The notes beneath the pieces are model-generated. The model was not told the origin of the DNA. It saw only the letters and a list, made by a program, of their open reading frames with translations, and searched no databases. A DNA stretch of 64,000 nucleotides from Myxococcales bacterium (lineage in GTDB: Bacteria > Myxococcota > UBA727 > JABDBI01), in NCBI GenBank assembly GCA_023898405.1, contig CP060221.1, positions 620,001 to 684,000 of the forward strand, written 5' to 3'. The translations under genes were made by a program, and so were the position numbers. Shown one piece after another: positions 28,923 through 37,983 of this stretch (its first letter is position 1; the number at the start of each line of letters is the position of its first letter).

Positions 28923-29780
28923 CTAGCTAAAATTGTCTCTTAAAAAATCTTCCAATTTAATCTTGCTATCGGTTTTTTCATCGCGATATTTGATGATAAG
29001 TGGCGCAGCAACTGACAAGCCCTCTTGAGCAGCATAGGAATTTTTTAATGCTCGTGTTCCCATGACCACAACAGCCCTTGGAGGAATGCTCAAAATTCCA
29101 TTGGCATTATCTGCTGCAGTAATGCAACTTTCATTGACCAAATCATAAATCTTAAGACTTTTAGTAAGCACAACTCCCGCACCGATCACAGCGCCACTTC
29201 CGACCCTTGTGCCTTCATAAATCCCACTATTCCCACCGATCAAACAATCATCTTCGATAATTACAGGCATAGCCCCGATAGGCTCTAGTACTCCACCGAT
29301 TTGTGATCCTGCAGAAATATGAACGCGATTTCCTACCTGTGCACAAGATCCCACCAAAGCGTGAGAATCGATCATAGTGTCATCGCCCACATACGCTCCA
29401 ATGTTTATGTAAGCTGGCGGCATAACAATGACATTGTTTCCTAAATATGAACCTCGGCGCACGCTTGATCCAAAGGGTACAATGCGTACAGAGTCATCAG
29501 CAGTAAAAGTGCGTGGCCATAGATTATTTTTATCAACAAAGCTCATCGCCCCCATAGTGATCGCTTCTTTTTGGCCGACACGAAAACCAAGCAAAATACT
29601 TTTCTTCACTCGTTCATCAACATGCCAAGCATCATCTTTTTTATATGCACAACGAATAACACCGCTCTCAAGCCAATCAAAAACTTGGTCAATTTTTTCC
29701 CTGAGAGCTAAATGGCAAACTGAGGTATTATCATGGGCTATAGCGAGCTCTGATAAAATTTTTTCACAAGAGTCAGTCAT
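28923..29780 (-). CDS. dapD: 2,3,4,5-tetrahydropyridine-2,6-dicarboxylate N-succinyltransferase (DapD)
   Basis: 285 aa. It transfers succinyl from succinyl-CoA to tetrahydrodipicolinate in the DAP branch that feeds peptidoglycan and lysine. The N-terminal helical domain is followed by the left-handed beta-helix built of hexapeptides (about residues 100-230), with the diagnostic stretches SSVRRGSYLG, PPAYINIGAYVGDDTMIDSHALVGSCAQVG and SAGSQIGGVLEP. The ATG at 29780 follows AAAAGAAG; the TTG at 29795 is less likely. Its presence shows that the cell makes its own DAP by the succinylase route, so it probably keeps a cell wall. Confidence 0.95.
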   Translation of the reverse strand: MTDSCEKILSELAIAHDNTSVCHLALREKIDQVFDWLESGVIRCAYKKDDAWHVDERVKKSILLGFRVGQKEAITMGAMSFVDKNNLWPRTFTADDSVRIVPFGSSVRRGSYLGNNVIVMPPAYINIGAYVGDDTMIDSHALVGSCAQVGNRVHISAGSQIGGVLEPIGAMPVIIEDDCLIGGNSGIYEGTRVGSGAVIGAGVVLTKSLKIYDLVNESCITAADNANGILSIPPRAVVVMGTRALKNSYAAQEGLSVAAPLIIKYRDEKTDSKIKLEDFLRDNFS

Positions 29781-29979
29781 CTTCTTTTGAACCAAAATAA
29801 TTGTTTCACCCTCGCGTCATGACAGTTTTTTTGGCCCATGCCAATTTCTTTTTTAGAAAAAATTTTTTAGTAAAAAATGTGGCAAGCTGGATTTTTATTT
29901 ATTTTCAAGCTGTTAGCCAGCTCTCCTCCAGAACTTTTTCATAACAACGCCGAAGAACTGTGCATGAAGGAGCATGTTC

Positions 29980-30162
29980 ATGAAAGATTATTTTTTCAAT
30001 TTTAAAAGAAATATGGAGAAAAATGTAACAAGACACTTTTTACTTTTCCTCCAAGAGCCCGGTGTAAAACCCATTTCTTATGTATTATCAGAAGGTTGTG
30101 AAAAGTTTAAAGAAGTTTGCACTCCACTCTTTTCAAAACAAATAATTGAAGTATACATGTAA
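29980..30162 (+). CDS. Possible 60-aa protein upstream of tlc
   Basis: The ATG at 29980 is preceded by AAGGAG at workable spacing, and the frame runs 60 codons to a stop 32 bases before the translocase gene. The product is basic with an aromatic N terminus (MKDYFFNFKRNMEKN) and has no recognised motif. The ribosome binding site and position favour a real gene; small size and lack of similarity argue against. It could be a leader peptide for tlc. Confidence 0.32.
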   Translation: MKDYFFNFKRNMEKNVTRHFLLFLQEPGVKPISYVLSEGCEKFKEVCTPLFSKQIIEVYM

Positions 30163-30194
30163 GCAGTGAATAAAAATTTTTTAAAGGCTAATAA

Positions 30195-31736
30195 ATGTCT
30201 CACCAGCATTCTTTTGGTAGTGGTTTTTTTCGCAAAACTCTTTGGCCCATTTTTCCCAATGAAGTTAAACGCGTAGTCTCTCAGGCATTGTTACTTTTTT
30301 TAGTTTGCTTCGATTACAGCATGCTTCGTTGTATGAAGGACACGGTGGTAATAACCGCTTCTTCAGCGGCCGTGATTCCCTTCATCAAGGTGTGGATGTT
30401 GCTTCCCATGGCCATTCTTTTCACCTTTTTATACGTTAAGTTTTCCAACAAATTTTCTGAAACGGTAGTGTTTCCCTCAATTATTTCGGCCTTTCTGGCC
30501 TTTTTTTTGGTCTTTGCTTTTGTACTTTACCCCAACAATGAAAGCCTTCATCTCATTACAATTCCTAATTTTTTAAGAGAAATTCTCCCGCAGGGTTTAT
30601 CTGGTTTGATCGCCATGATCGAATACTGGAGCTTCACACTTTTTTATGTGATTGCCGAGCTGTGGAGCAATATTGTTTTATCCATTCTCACCTGGGGTTT
30701 TATCAACAGCACTACCAGCATGAAAGAAGCTCCTCGCTTCTATGCAGTTTTAAGTGTTGCTTCTAACGTGGCTGCTATAGCTGCTGGTTTGTGCGCAAAC
30801 TTAATAGTATCTGGCCCGCTTAAAAATAACTGGGAGCTCAGCCAAAAATACATGGTGTTGATCATCAGCATCAGCGGCATCGTCATCATGTTTTTATATA
30901 ACTGGCTGCAAAAAACGGTCTACAAAAATAACAGTTCTGTAGCCCTTGGCAAAGTTAATAAAGAAAAGTTTTCTTTAACACAAAGCTTTATTGAGATAAA
31001 AAACTCTAAGCATTTACGCTACTTAGCAATTATTGTTGTTTCTTACTTTTTTGTTATCAATACAGTTGAGGTTATCTGGAAGGACCAAGTTCGTCTGGCT
31101 TACCCTTCTCCTGCTGAGTTTAATTACTACATGAACATAGTTACCACCTTAATCGGCATCATCAGCACTGTTTTGGGGGTTTTTGTGGCAACTCTGATCA
31201 ATAAGTTTGGCTGGACTAAAACCGCTCTTCTCACTCCATTGGTATTACTGCTAACAAGCTCACTATTTTTTGGCTTCATCGTATTTGGGCATGAGCTCGT
31301 AGGAATTACCAGCATTCTAGGCACAACTCCACTTATGATTGCAGTAGTTTTGGGAGCCTTTCAAAACTGTGTAAGCAAAGGCACTAAATACTCCATCTTT
31401 GATGCCACCAAAGAAATGGCATTCGTGCCCCTTTCTCGTCTATCAAAATTGCGTGGAAAAGCCGCCATCGACGGTATTATCTCGCGCTTAGGAAAAAGTG
31501 GAGCGAGCTTTGCCCTACAGGCTATGATCCTCTGCTTTGGCAGCCTTACCGCATGTACACCTTACATTGGTTTTTTCATGGTCTTGGTGTTGATCAACTG
31601 GTTTGGCTCCACCAAATTACTTGGAAAGATTATAGATCAATCACTTCAACAAGAAGGTATTCTCTCAGATGAGGAAGGTTCTGGCGAGAAAGTATTTGCT
31701 AAGCGCCCCCTAGAACTGGCAACAGCTCCTAAATGA
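30195..31736 (+). CDS. tlc: Tlc-type ATP/ADP (nucleotide) translocase
   Basis: 513 aa, about 11-12 membrane helices. The N-terminal region carries the family signature: CFDYSMLRCMKDTVVITASS followed by AVIPFIKVW, then FYVIAELWSN and the central WKDQVR segment. KGTKYSIFDATKEMAFVPL, also diagnostic, comes in the C-terminal half. These carriers exchange bacterial ADP for host ATP in Rickettsia, Chlamydia and other intracellular bacteria; relatives move other nucleotides or NAD+. The preferred substrate cannot be told here. It is the clearest sign in the window of an intracellular lifestyle. Confidence 0.93.
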   Translation: MSHQHSFGSGFFRKTLWPIFPNEVKRVVSQALLLFLVCFDYSMLRCMKDTVVITASSAAVIPFIKVWMLLPMAILFTFLYVKFSNKFSETVVFPSIISAFLAFFLVFAFVLYPNNESLHLITIPNFLREILPQGLSGLIAMIEYWSFTLFYVIAELWSNIVLSILTWGFINSTTSMKEAPRFYAVLSVASNVAAIAAGLCANLIVSGPLKNNWELSQKYMVLIISISGIVIMFLYNWLQKTVYKNNSSVALGKVNKEKFSLTQSFIEIKNSKHLRYLAIIVVSYFFVINTVEVIWKDQVRLAYPSPAEFNYYMNIVTTLIGIISTVLGVFVATLINKFGWTKTALLTPLVLLLTSSLFFGFIVFGHELVGITSILGTTPLMIAVVLGAFQNCVSKGTKYSIFDATKEMAFVPLSRLSKLRGKAAIDGIISRLGKSGASFALQAMILCFGSLTACTPYIGFFMVLVLINWFGSTKLLGKIIDQSLQQEGILSDEEGSGEKVFAKRPLELATAPK

Positions 31737-32116
31737 AACTATGGCAATGAAGCATCATTGCCAATAAAATCCCCAGAGCATTTGCTCTCTCTGTGCGACG
31801 AGTCAAAAATCAACACGAACCTATTGCAAAATTTTTATAAGATTTTTTCTTCCAATAATGGATTGTAATAAGGTAATTAGCCTGAGTTTTGCTTAAGTGA
31901 TTAAGATTGTATTCAGGCTAAAAGAGTAAGTATTGCCTTTTATCTAGATCCCAGCCTACGCGGGGATGACAAATAATCGTAAACAAAAAGGCTTGGTTAA
32001 ACAGTCTCTAGGTACAAAGGTGATATGCTTGTGTCCAGAAAACGTTGAAAGGCTTCTTAATAAATTTTTTCACTAAGTCCTCGCGTGCGCTGCGGAAACA
32101 TCCAAAAAAAATTCTA
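31737..32116. other. Intergenic region with two repeat elements
   Basis: 380 bases between the convergent tlc and antiporter genes. They hold a REP-like GC palindrome at 31944-31971 (CTAGATCCCAGC-CTACGCGGGGATGACA) and the half copy of the long palindromic element at 32030-32096. No coding frame is supported. Confidence 0.6.
32030..32096. repeat. Half copy of the palindromic element
   Basis: The segment from GTGTCCAGAAAA to CGCTGCGGA matches, in reverse orientation, one arm plus the central GC-rich spacer of the element at 28805-28902, with only one or two differences. The second arm is missing. Like the full copy, it sits just downstream of a minus-strand gene stop. Confidence 0.75.
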
Positions 32117-33679
32117 CTAACTCGGCCGAACTTTTATTAAGTCATTTAAATCATCTTCACTGATAAGATGGTTATCAAAAGATTTTCTGAACGAATCTTC
32201 TTCTACTTCGGCAAGCTTATCTTCAATATAACGAATGCGTTCTTCTTTTGCTCTGATAAACTCTGGCTCATTTTCGCGCTCTTTAAGCTCAGCCAGTATC
32301 ATCTGTCTTTCATCATGCAGGCGTTGCGCGATGTTAGAGCTTTCATGAACGCCTTCTTCCATAGCCATGGTTGCATAGACTTTTTGCTGCGCTGAGATAG
32401 CACGCAAACGCGCCAAGGCCCGAGTCATAAACGCCATGGCTTCTGATCTAAATTCAACAAGTCCTAAAGCTCTCACCAAAGGTCCCATGGTAGAACCTTG
32501 CACCAGTACCGAAAGCACCACCACACCAAAAGTCATAGCGATCAAATCATCTTTTCCGGCAATGCTATCGGGAATGGACAAAACCAACACCATGGAAAGA
32601 CTTCCCCTCAAACCTCCCCACCAGATAGCGGTAGCACTTTTGACGGTCATGGGTTGTCCCATTCTGGTAAGCAAACCTAAAGGCAAAAAGACACTGATGG
32701 CACGCGATGCAAGCACTGCTAAAAAGGCAAAAAGAATAAGCTCGGCATGATTGAGCAAAAATACAACGTTGACCTTAAGACCGATCAACAAAAATACAAT
32801 GCTCGATACAAAAAATGAAAGATAACGCCAAAAGCTCACTACAGCCATACGGCTTGCGGGCTCAACACCGCTTTTTTTACCCATGTTGGCCAAAAATAAT
32901 CCCGCAGCAACAGTAGCTAGTACGCCTGATGCATGCAAGGAAACCGCAATGAGGTATGAACCGTAAGCAGCAACCGTAGTGATAGCAATGGTGATGAGGG
33001 GATCCTTGGCAAAAGGTACAATAAAGTTGGCAAATGCACCCACCACAGCGCCGATCAAAATTCCAAATAAAGCTTCGGTAACAAAGAGCATGGCACCATC
33101 TTGCCAGCTAAATACTCCCGAAGTGATAGCGGTAAGCACTACTGTGTACATGACAATGGCTGTACCATCGTTAAAAAGACTCTCTCCTTCTAGCACAACG
33201 GCAAGCTTACGCTTTACGCCTAACTGTCTAAACAAAGCGATAACAGCAATGGGATCGGTTGCAGCAATGATCGTACCAAAGAGCAGGTAATGCATGAAGG
33301 TCATGCCTGACTGAATGCGAAAGGTAGAAATTTCTATCAATAGCACCGCAGCCGTAGCTAAGGCCGTCAATATCACTCCAGGGGCTGCAAGCGTAGCAAT
33401 GGTGGGAGCAAATTTTTTCAATTCATAAAAAGGAAAGTGAATCGCTGCTTCAAACAAAAGCACCGGCAAAAAGACTCCGATCAACAGATCTTGCGATAAC
33501 TCAATATTGGGAATGATACCGATCGATGCCAAAGCAATACCAAAAAGCATCAGCAAAACGGTGTAGGGCAATCGAACCCGGTGAGAAATAATACCGACAA
33601 CGGTAGCCACAACCACCAAGGCCACCATAGGCTCGATCAGTGAAGATTGCGAAGAAGCGCTTGTGCTCACATGATCCAT
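32117..33679 (-). CDS. Na+/H+ antiporter, CPA1 (NhaP) family
   Basis: 520 aa from the ATG at 33679 (AAGAG eight bases upstream; a GTG at 33712 would add 11 residues). There are about 12-13 membrane helices. The CPA1 ion-binding motifs are visible as ATDPIAVIALFRQLGV and GESLFNDGTAIVMYTVV. Further on are GLRGSLSMVLVLSIP and, after residue 420, a hydrophilic cytosolic tail rich in Glu/Arg and likely helical. It exchanges protons for sodium or potassium across the inner membrane to hold pH and ion balance. It is convergent with tlc. Confidence 0.9.
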   Translation of the reverse strand: MDHVSTSASSQSSLIEPMVALVVVATVVGIISHRVRLPYTVLLMLFGIALASIGIIPNIELSQDLLIGVFLPVLLFEAAIHFPFYELKKFAPTIATLAAPGVILTALATAAVLLIEISTFRIQSGMTFMHYLLFGTIIAATDPIAVIALFRQLGVKRKLAVVLEGESLFNDGTAIVMYTVVLTAITSGVFSWQDGAMLFVTEALFGILIGAVVGAFANFIVPFAKDPLITIAITTVAAYGSYLIAVSLHASGVLATVAAGLFLANMGKKSGVEPASRMAVVSFWRYLSFFVSSIVFLLIGLKVNVVFLLNHAELILFAFLAVLASRAISVFLPLGLLTRMGQPMTVKSATAIWWGGLRGSLSMVLVLSIPDSIAGKDDLIAMTFGVVVLSVLVQGSTMGPLVRALGLVEFRSEAMAFMTRALARLRAISAQQKVYATMAMEEGVHESSNIAQRLHDERQMILAELKERENEPEFIRAKEERIRYIEDKLAEVEEDSFRKSFDNHLISEDDLNDLIKVRPS

Positions 33680-33986
33680 GTTAATACTCTTAGAAAAATA
33701 TACTAAAAACACTCCAAATACGTCTCAATCCTGAGGATATTTGGCACCATCCCGCACTGCCTTACTTTTAAGTGAGTATGTTTTTAATGATTGCCTTTTT
33801 TGACTTTAATTTTTGAACCAATTCCCACACATTTGTTTTGTTTCTTGCGCACAATCATAAAAAATTTTGGCCACATCCACGCTCAACTACCAAGGCAGCA
33901 TGCCACAAATCAGCATAACCGACTGCTGAGTTAGGCACAAATAGATTAGATCATGGGTAGGCTCGCACAAGTGGTATCAATGCATT
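33680..33986. other. Intergenic region, nothing recognised
   Basis: 307 bases between the ychF stop and the antiporter start, both minus-strand genes. It should contain the antiporter promoter. No terminator with a clear T-run after ychF and no RNA gene could be supported. Confidence 0.4.
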
Positions 33987-35090
33987 TTATACATTAAATC
34001 TAAAGTGCATAACGTCTCCATCCTGTACAACATAATCCTTGCCTTCAGTTCTCACTTTTCCTGCGGCCTTGGCTTTGGCCTCGCCACCAAATTTTATAAA
34101 GTCATCAATAGCGATTACTTCGGCCCGAATAAAGCCTCGCTCAAAATCGCTGTGAATTACACCAGCAGCTTGGGGCGCTTTGCTTCCCACTTCAAAAGTC
34201 CAAGCTCTAACCTCTTTGACCCCAGCAGTAAAATAGGTTGCCAAACCCAACAAGGCATAGGCTTTTTTGATCACTCTTTCTAAACCAGCCGATTCAAGCC
34301 CTAAATCAGTCAAAAATGATGTTCTGTCTTCCTCGCTTAAATCCTTAAGCTCTTCTTCAATCTTGGCGCAAATACTCACTACTTCGTCTCCGCGCTTTTG
34401 AGCAAAAGCCCTCAATGCTTCTACATGCTTATTATCTTGATGGAGCCCTTCTTCAGAAACATTAGCAATAAACAAGGTGGGCTTGCTCGTGATCATGTGC
34501 AGTTCGTTGTATGCAGTCAAAAGATCTTCGTCTTGCTGATCAAAAACAAAAGTACGGGCAAGATTTCCAGCACTGAGGTGAGCAAAAAGCGATTCCAAAA
34601 AAGGGCTTAGTTTTTTAGCCAATTTATCTGGACCACGGGCATTTTTTTGTGCTTTATGCAGCTGTTTTTCTACCGAATCCATATCTTTTAGTACAAGCTC
34701 AGTCTCGATTATTTCTACGTCATGAAGAGGATCAATCTTTCCTTCCACATGAACAACATTTTGGTTTTCAAAACAGCGCACCATGTGGCAAATAGCATTG
34801 GCTTCTCTGATATGGCTTAGAAACTTATTACCTAAACCCTCGCCTTGAGATGCGCCTTTTACCAGACCTGCTATATCCACAAAAGAAACCACAGCAGGAA
34901 CGCATCGCTCAGGTTCAACAATTTTTGCTAACTCATCCAAGCGCTCATCGGGCACACTCACCACACCAACATTGGGATCGATGGTGCAAAAGGGATAGTT
35001 TGCTGCTTCAGCTTTTGCGGCAGTTAAACAATTAAAAAGGGTGCTCTTACCAACATTAGGCAGACCGACAATGCCGCAGGTTAAACTCAT
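33987..35090 (-). CDS. ychF: Ribosome-associated ATPase YchF (OBG family)
   Basis: 367 aa, the typical full length. The P-loop is GLPNVGKSTLFN. The segment NYPFCTIDPNVGVVSVPDERL is diagnostic of YchF/OLA1, and FVDIAGLVKGASQGEGLGNKFLSHIRE forms the G3 region. The G4-like element is FIANVSEEG, the altered motif that makes YchF prefer ATP over GTP. The C-terminal TGS domain ends with VQDGDVMHFRFNV. It binds ribosomes and influences stress responses and translation. The ATG follows GGAG. Confidence 0.96.
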   Translation of the reverse strand: MSLTCGIVGLPNVGKSTLFNCLTAAKAEAANYPFCTIDPNVGVVSVPDERLDELAKIVEPERCVPAVVSFVDIAGLVKGASQGEGLGNKFLSHIREANAICHMVRCFENQNVVHVEGKIDPLHDVEIIETELVLKDMDSVEKQLHKAQKNARGPDKLAKKLSPFLESLFAHLSAGNLARTFVFDQQDEDLLTAYNELHMITSKPTLFIANVSEEGLHQDNKHVEALRAFAQKRGDEVVSICAKIEEELKDLSEEDRTSFLTDLGLESAGLERVIKKAYALLGLATYFTAGVKEVRAWTFEVGSKAPQAAGVIHSDFERGFIRAEVIAIDDFIKFGGEAKAKAAGKVRTEGKDYVVQDGDVMHFRFNV

Positions 35091-35187
35091 AATACGACTC
35101 CAAAAAAATATGACTTTTCATAATGCGAATAACGCCCAGCCGCAAGAGAAGTGGCAATTTTTAGGCTCAAGATTTTGATTGGCCTCT

Positions 35188-35219
35188 CTTGTCACCCCCG
35201 CCTGCGCGGGGATGACAGA
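35188..35219. repeat. REP-like GC palindrome at the left edge of the amplified locus
   Basis: TTGTCACCCCCGCC-TGCGCGGGGATGACAG is a member of a dispersed GC-rich palindrome family with further copies at 31944, 41330, 41446, 41504 (partial) and 52951. The flank GAAGAGAACTCATATTTTT-ATCG that follows this copy is repeated exactly at 41519 onwards, marking a boundary of the duplicated segment. Confidence 0.75.
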
Positions 35220-35300
35220 AGAGAACTCATATTTTTATCGTTCATAGCTGCATGGGGAAGGCAGAAGTGCAACTATTTCAAAACAGTCTTTGGCTAAAAC

Positions 35301-35969
35301 TCACCCATTATTGATGCTGTAGCGTGTATCGATTGGGGGCGGCAGGGTAATTGGAATAACATCTTTGCTCATCAGCCTATCGCTATACAAGCTTTCTGAA
35401 TGTCTTTGAAAAATTCTTTTTATTTCATCAAGTTGCATGTCCCAAGCCAACATGTAGGCAGTCTTTTGATTGTTATCTTTAAGACCCAGATCAATTGAGC
35501 CCACTATGCCGTCATAGCTCAGCAAAAGCTCCACCATGGAAGCATGATTTGCCAGGACTGCCCCGTGAAGCGCGCATCTTCCATGTTTATCCTGCGTATT
35601 TAAGCCCTTTATCACCTTGCCTTCGCTCAGTAAAAATTTAACTGCGGCTTTATTGCCAGTATGGGCAGCTAGCATAAGAGGTGTCTGCTGATAATCATTC
35701 AAGGCATTAAGATCAGCTTTGGCCATATATTTAAGCATATAAAATACATTTAGGTTTTTGGATATTGAAGCAAAAAAATGCATAGCATTAAAGCCAAAAT
35801 TATCGACACATTGACCAGCTTTTTTACCGTATTTATAACTAAGCATTAAAACCTTGCTTTCATCATTATTTTCTATAGCTGAAAAAAGTTCTCTACACAG
35901 TGAATCAGCCCTACTAGTGGCTGAAATAAAGCTGATGCTGAGCATAAAAAAAACTATGTATGAGCTCAT
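35301..35969 (-). CDS. Secreted ankyrin-repeat protein, copy 1
   Basis: 222 aa with a signal peptide (MSSYIVFFMLSISFISATSRA), then three to four ankyrin repeats at about residues 55-175. Clear examples are YQQTPLMLAAHTGNKAAVKFLL and KHGRCALHGAVLANHASMVELLL. Ankyrin repeats are protein-binding modules common in secreted factors of host-associated bacteria. The product is nearly identical to the copy at 41602-42270 (two differences seen: G/D in SIDL-LKD, T/F in IPI-LPP). It lies downstream of a repeat-lipoprotein gene, behind a terminator. AGGA precedes the ATG. Confidence 0.85.
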   Translation of the reverse strand: MSSYIVFFMLSISFISATSRADSLCRELFSAIENNDESKVLMLSYKYGKKAGQCVDNFGFNAMHFFASISKNLNVFYMLKYMAKADLNALNDYQQTPLMLAAHTGNKAAVKFLLSEGKVIKGLNTQDKHGRCALHGAVLANHASMVELLLSYDGIVGSIDLGLKDNNQKTAYMLAWDMQLDEIKRIFQRHSESLYSDRLMSKDVIPITLPPPIDTRYSINNG

Positions 35970-36028
35970 GGATCGATCCTTTGTCTTAGTTTTCGTTCAG
36001 ATAACAAAAAAGTTGCCAACACAGCAAT

Positions 36029-36055
36029 AAAAAAGCCCCTGTTTTACCAGAGGCT
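36029..36055 (-). terminator. Intrinsic terminator after lipoprotein copy 1
   Basis: On the minus strand AGCCTCTG-GTAAAA-CAGGGGCT (one mismatch) is followed by a T-run. It ends transcription of the lipoprotein frame whose stop is at 36078 and separates it from the ankyrin gene. The same element recurs at 42330 and 44252. Confidence 0.85.
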
Positions 36056-37983
36056 GTGAGTAATTAAGACTTAGGGTTTATAGGTGAGAGTTCCAGAACA
36101 GAGCATTTCCTTCAGGTCCAGTCAATTCACTCGCCTTAAACCACACGTAATCACTTGCTTCGACAGGAATTCCTTGCAATTTAACATCATTAGGATTGTA
36201 CTTGTACTCTTGCGAACCAAGTTGCTCAGGCCCATTGTTTACTGCAACTTTTTTCAAAGTAATGCGAGAAGCGTCGAGTTTGATCACCTTAAACTTACGT
36301 GCCACACCATTAATATTACTATCAACATTACTACTATTATTGAGCGACTTTCCATTAACTATAGTTGGAGAAGACTTGAAAAACTCCGTAAGCAAGCTGC
36401 GCTTAGCCGGATTATCGAGGCCCACATTATCAGCCGCCGTCATAATCGTCTGTAGACGGATGTTACTGTCTTGAGCTCTTGCATTAGCCAGCGCTTGCAA
36501 AAGATGGTTTTTCTCAGCATTAGTGAGGGCAAGAGATGTTACGTGATCATAGAGTGTTTGAGCGAGAGCAGACGGTTTGGGATCAAGATCAACAAGCCCA
36601 GACTCTGGGGCAGCCAAAGCATTTTTGATCTCAGTGTCCCAAGGGATCATCCAAGGATCAAATAACGGCTCACTACTGACCACTTTTTGCATGTCAGTAA
36701 TAGTCTTTGGCTGTGGACGAGCATCGTAGATTTCAGTTTTTATTTTCCCTAACATGAAATTTACCCAATCATTTGAAGGATTTATGAGTTTCTCATACTC
36801 ATTAGCCGCAGTTGTATCGATATAATTCACAATCCTATTATAGGTGGCTTGAGGGATAACTCCTCGATCTTGAAGCACATATGAAACTGCATACTCATTA
36901 TATCCCTCTGTTTTTTGCCATGCTTCCAGAGCTGCCTTGATCTTATCTGCAATAGCTTGATGGCCTACACCTGTTAGATCCACCACGCCAAGCACACTTT
37001 TCACGGCAGCTTCAACAGCAGCATCGCGATTATTTTTTATACGTGGACGTAGTTTTGCTGCATCAAGGATAGACTCAATCAATCGCTCTATTTGTACATT
37101 GGTTAAATATGGATCTAATGTGATGACATTGTACGTTCTTACATTAAGACCTGTATCTTCTCCCCTAGTAATCTGTATTAAAGTCCTATCCTGATTAAGC
37201 GCATCTTTTACAGCCTGCTTAGTGATGCCAGCATCAATAAAAAGCTGTTCAGCGATATCATCGATGGCCATTTCGCGCCGAGTTTGGCTTGGATAGTCTT
37301 TCCAATTGTATTGATCTTTTCCTGTTCCATCGTCCTCAATTATCTTGGCAAACACTTCATCAGCCAAGGCATTGATAGCTTTTACTTTGCCTAAAGGTGC
37401 GGCATCTGCTGCATTGGAAAGTAAAAGCAGCAAGCGATTGTTCGGGTCCCCAGGATAGGCTGGAAAAACTTTAAACGCCGGATACTCTGTATCCACAGCG
37501 TTCATAATGGCCGTTGTAAAACCCGCATCAGCACCGCCTGCTGCCGTAATAGCTCCATCCCTAGCGGCATTTTTTTGAGGGTTATCATTAATCGCTTGCG
37601 CTACAGCTTCTATCACCTGGTTAAGCTGGTCAACACTACGAGCACCACGATTATTTACAATCACATCGTAGACAGCTTGTTCCAAGCCTGATTCAGCTTG
37701 CCCAAAGAGCAGTGGATTATCTTGCTGCATAGCATTCTTTAGGGGATCTTTGTTTGAATCAGTTGTCCCTAATCCATCGATGGCTGCATCGCGCTCTGCC
37801 TTGTAATCATAATGAGTTGCATAGATTAGCTTGACTGCTGCCAGCAGAGTATTCCAGCCCTCTATAGTATTTCGAATGCCATCATTATAAACCCCATGGT
37901 TAGTCCGAAGAGGATTTACTCCAGTAAAAAGTGCGTAGGTGTTATTACCAAGCGCCTGTTGAGCTTCAAGCAATGGCTTATCC

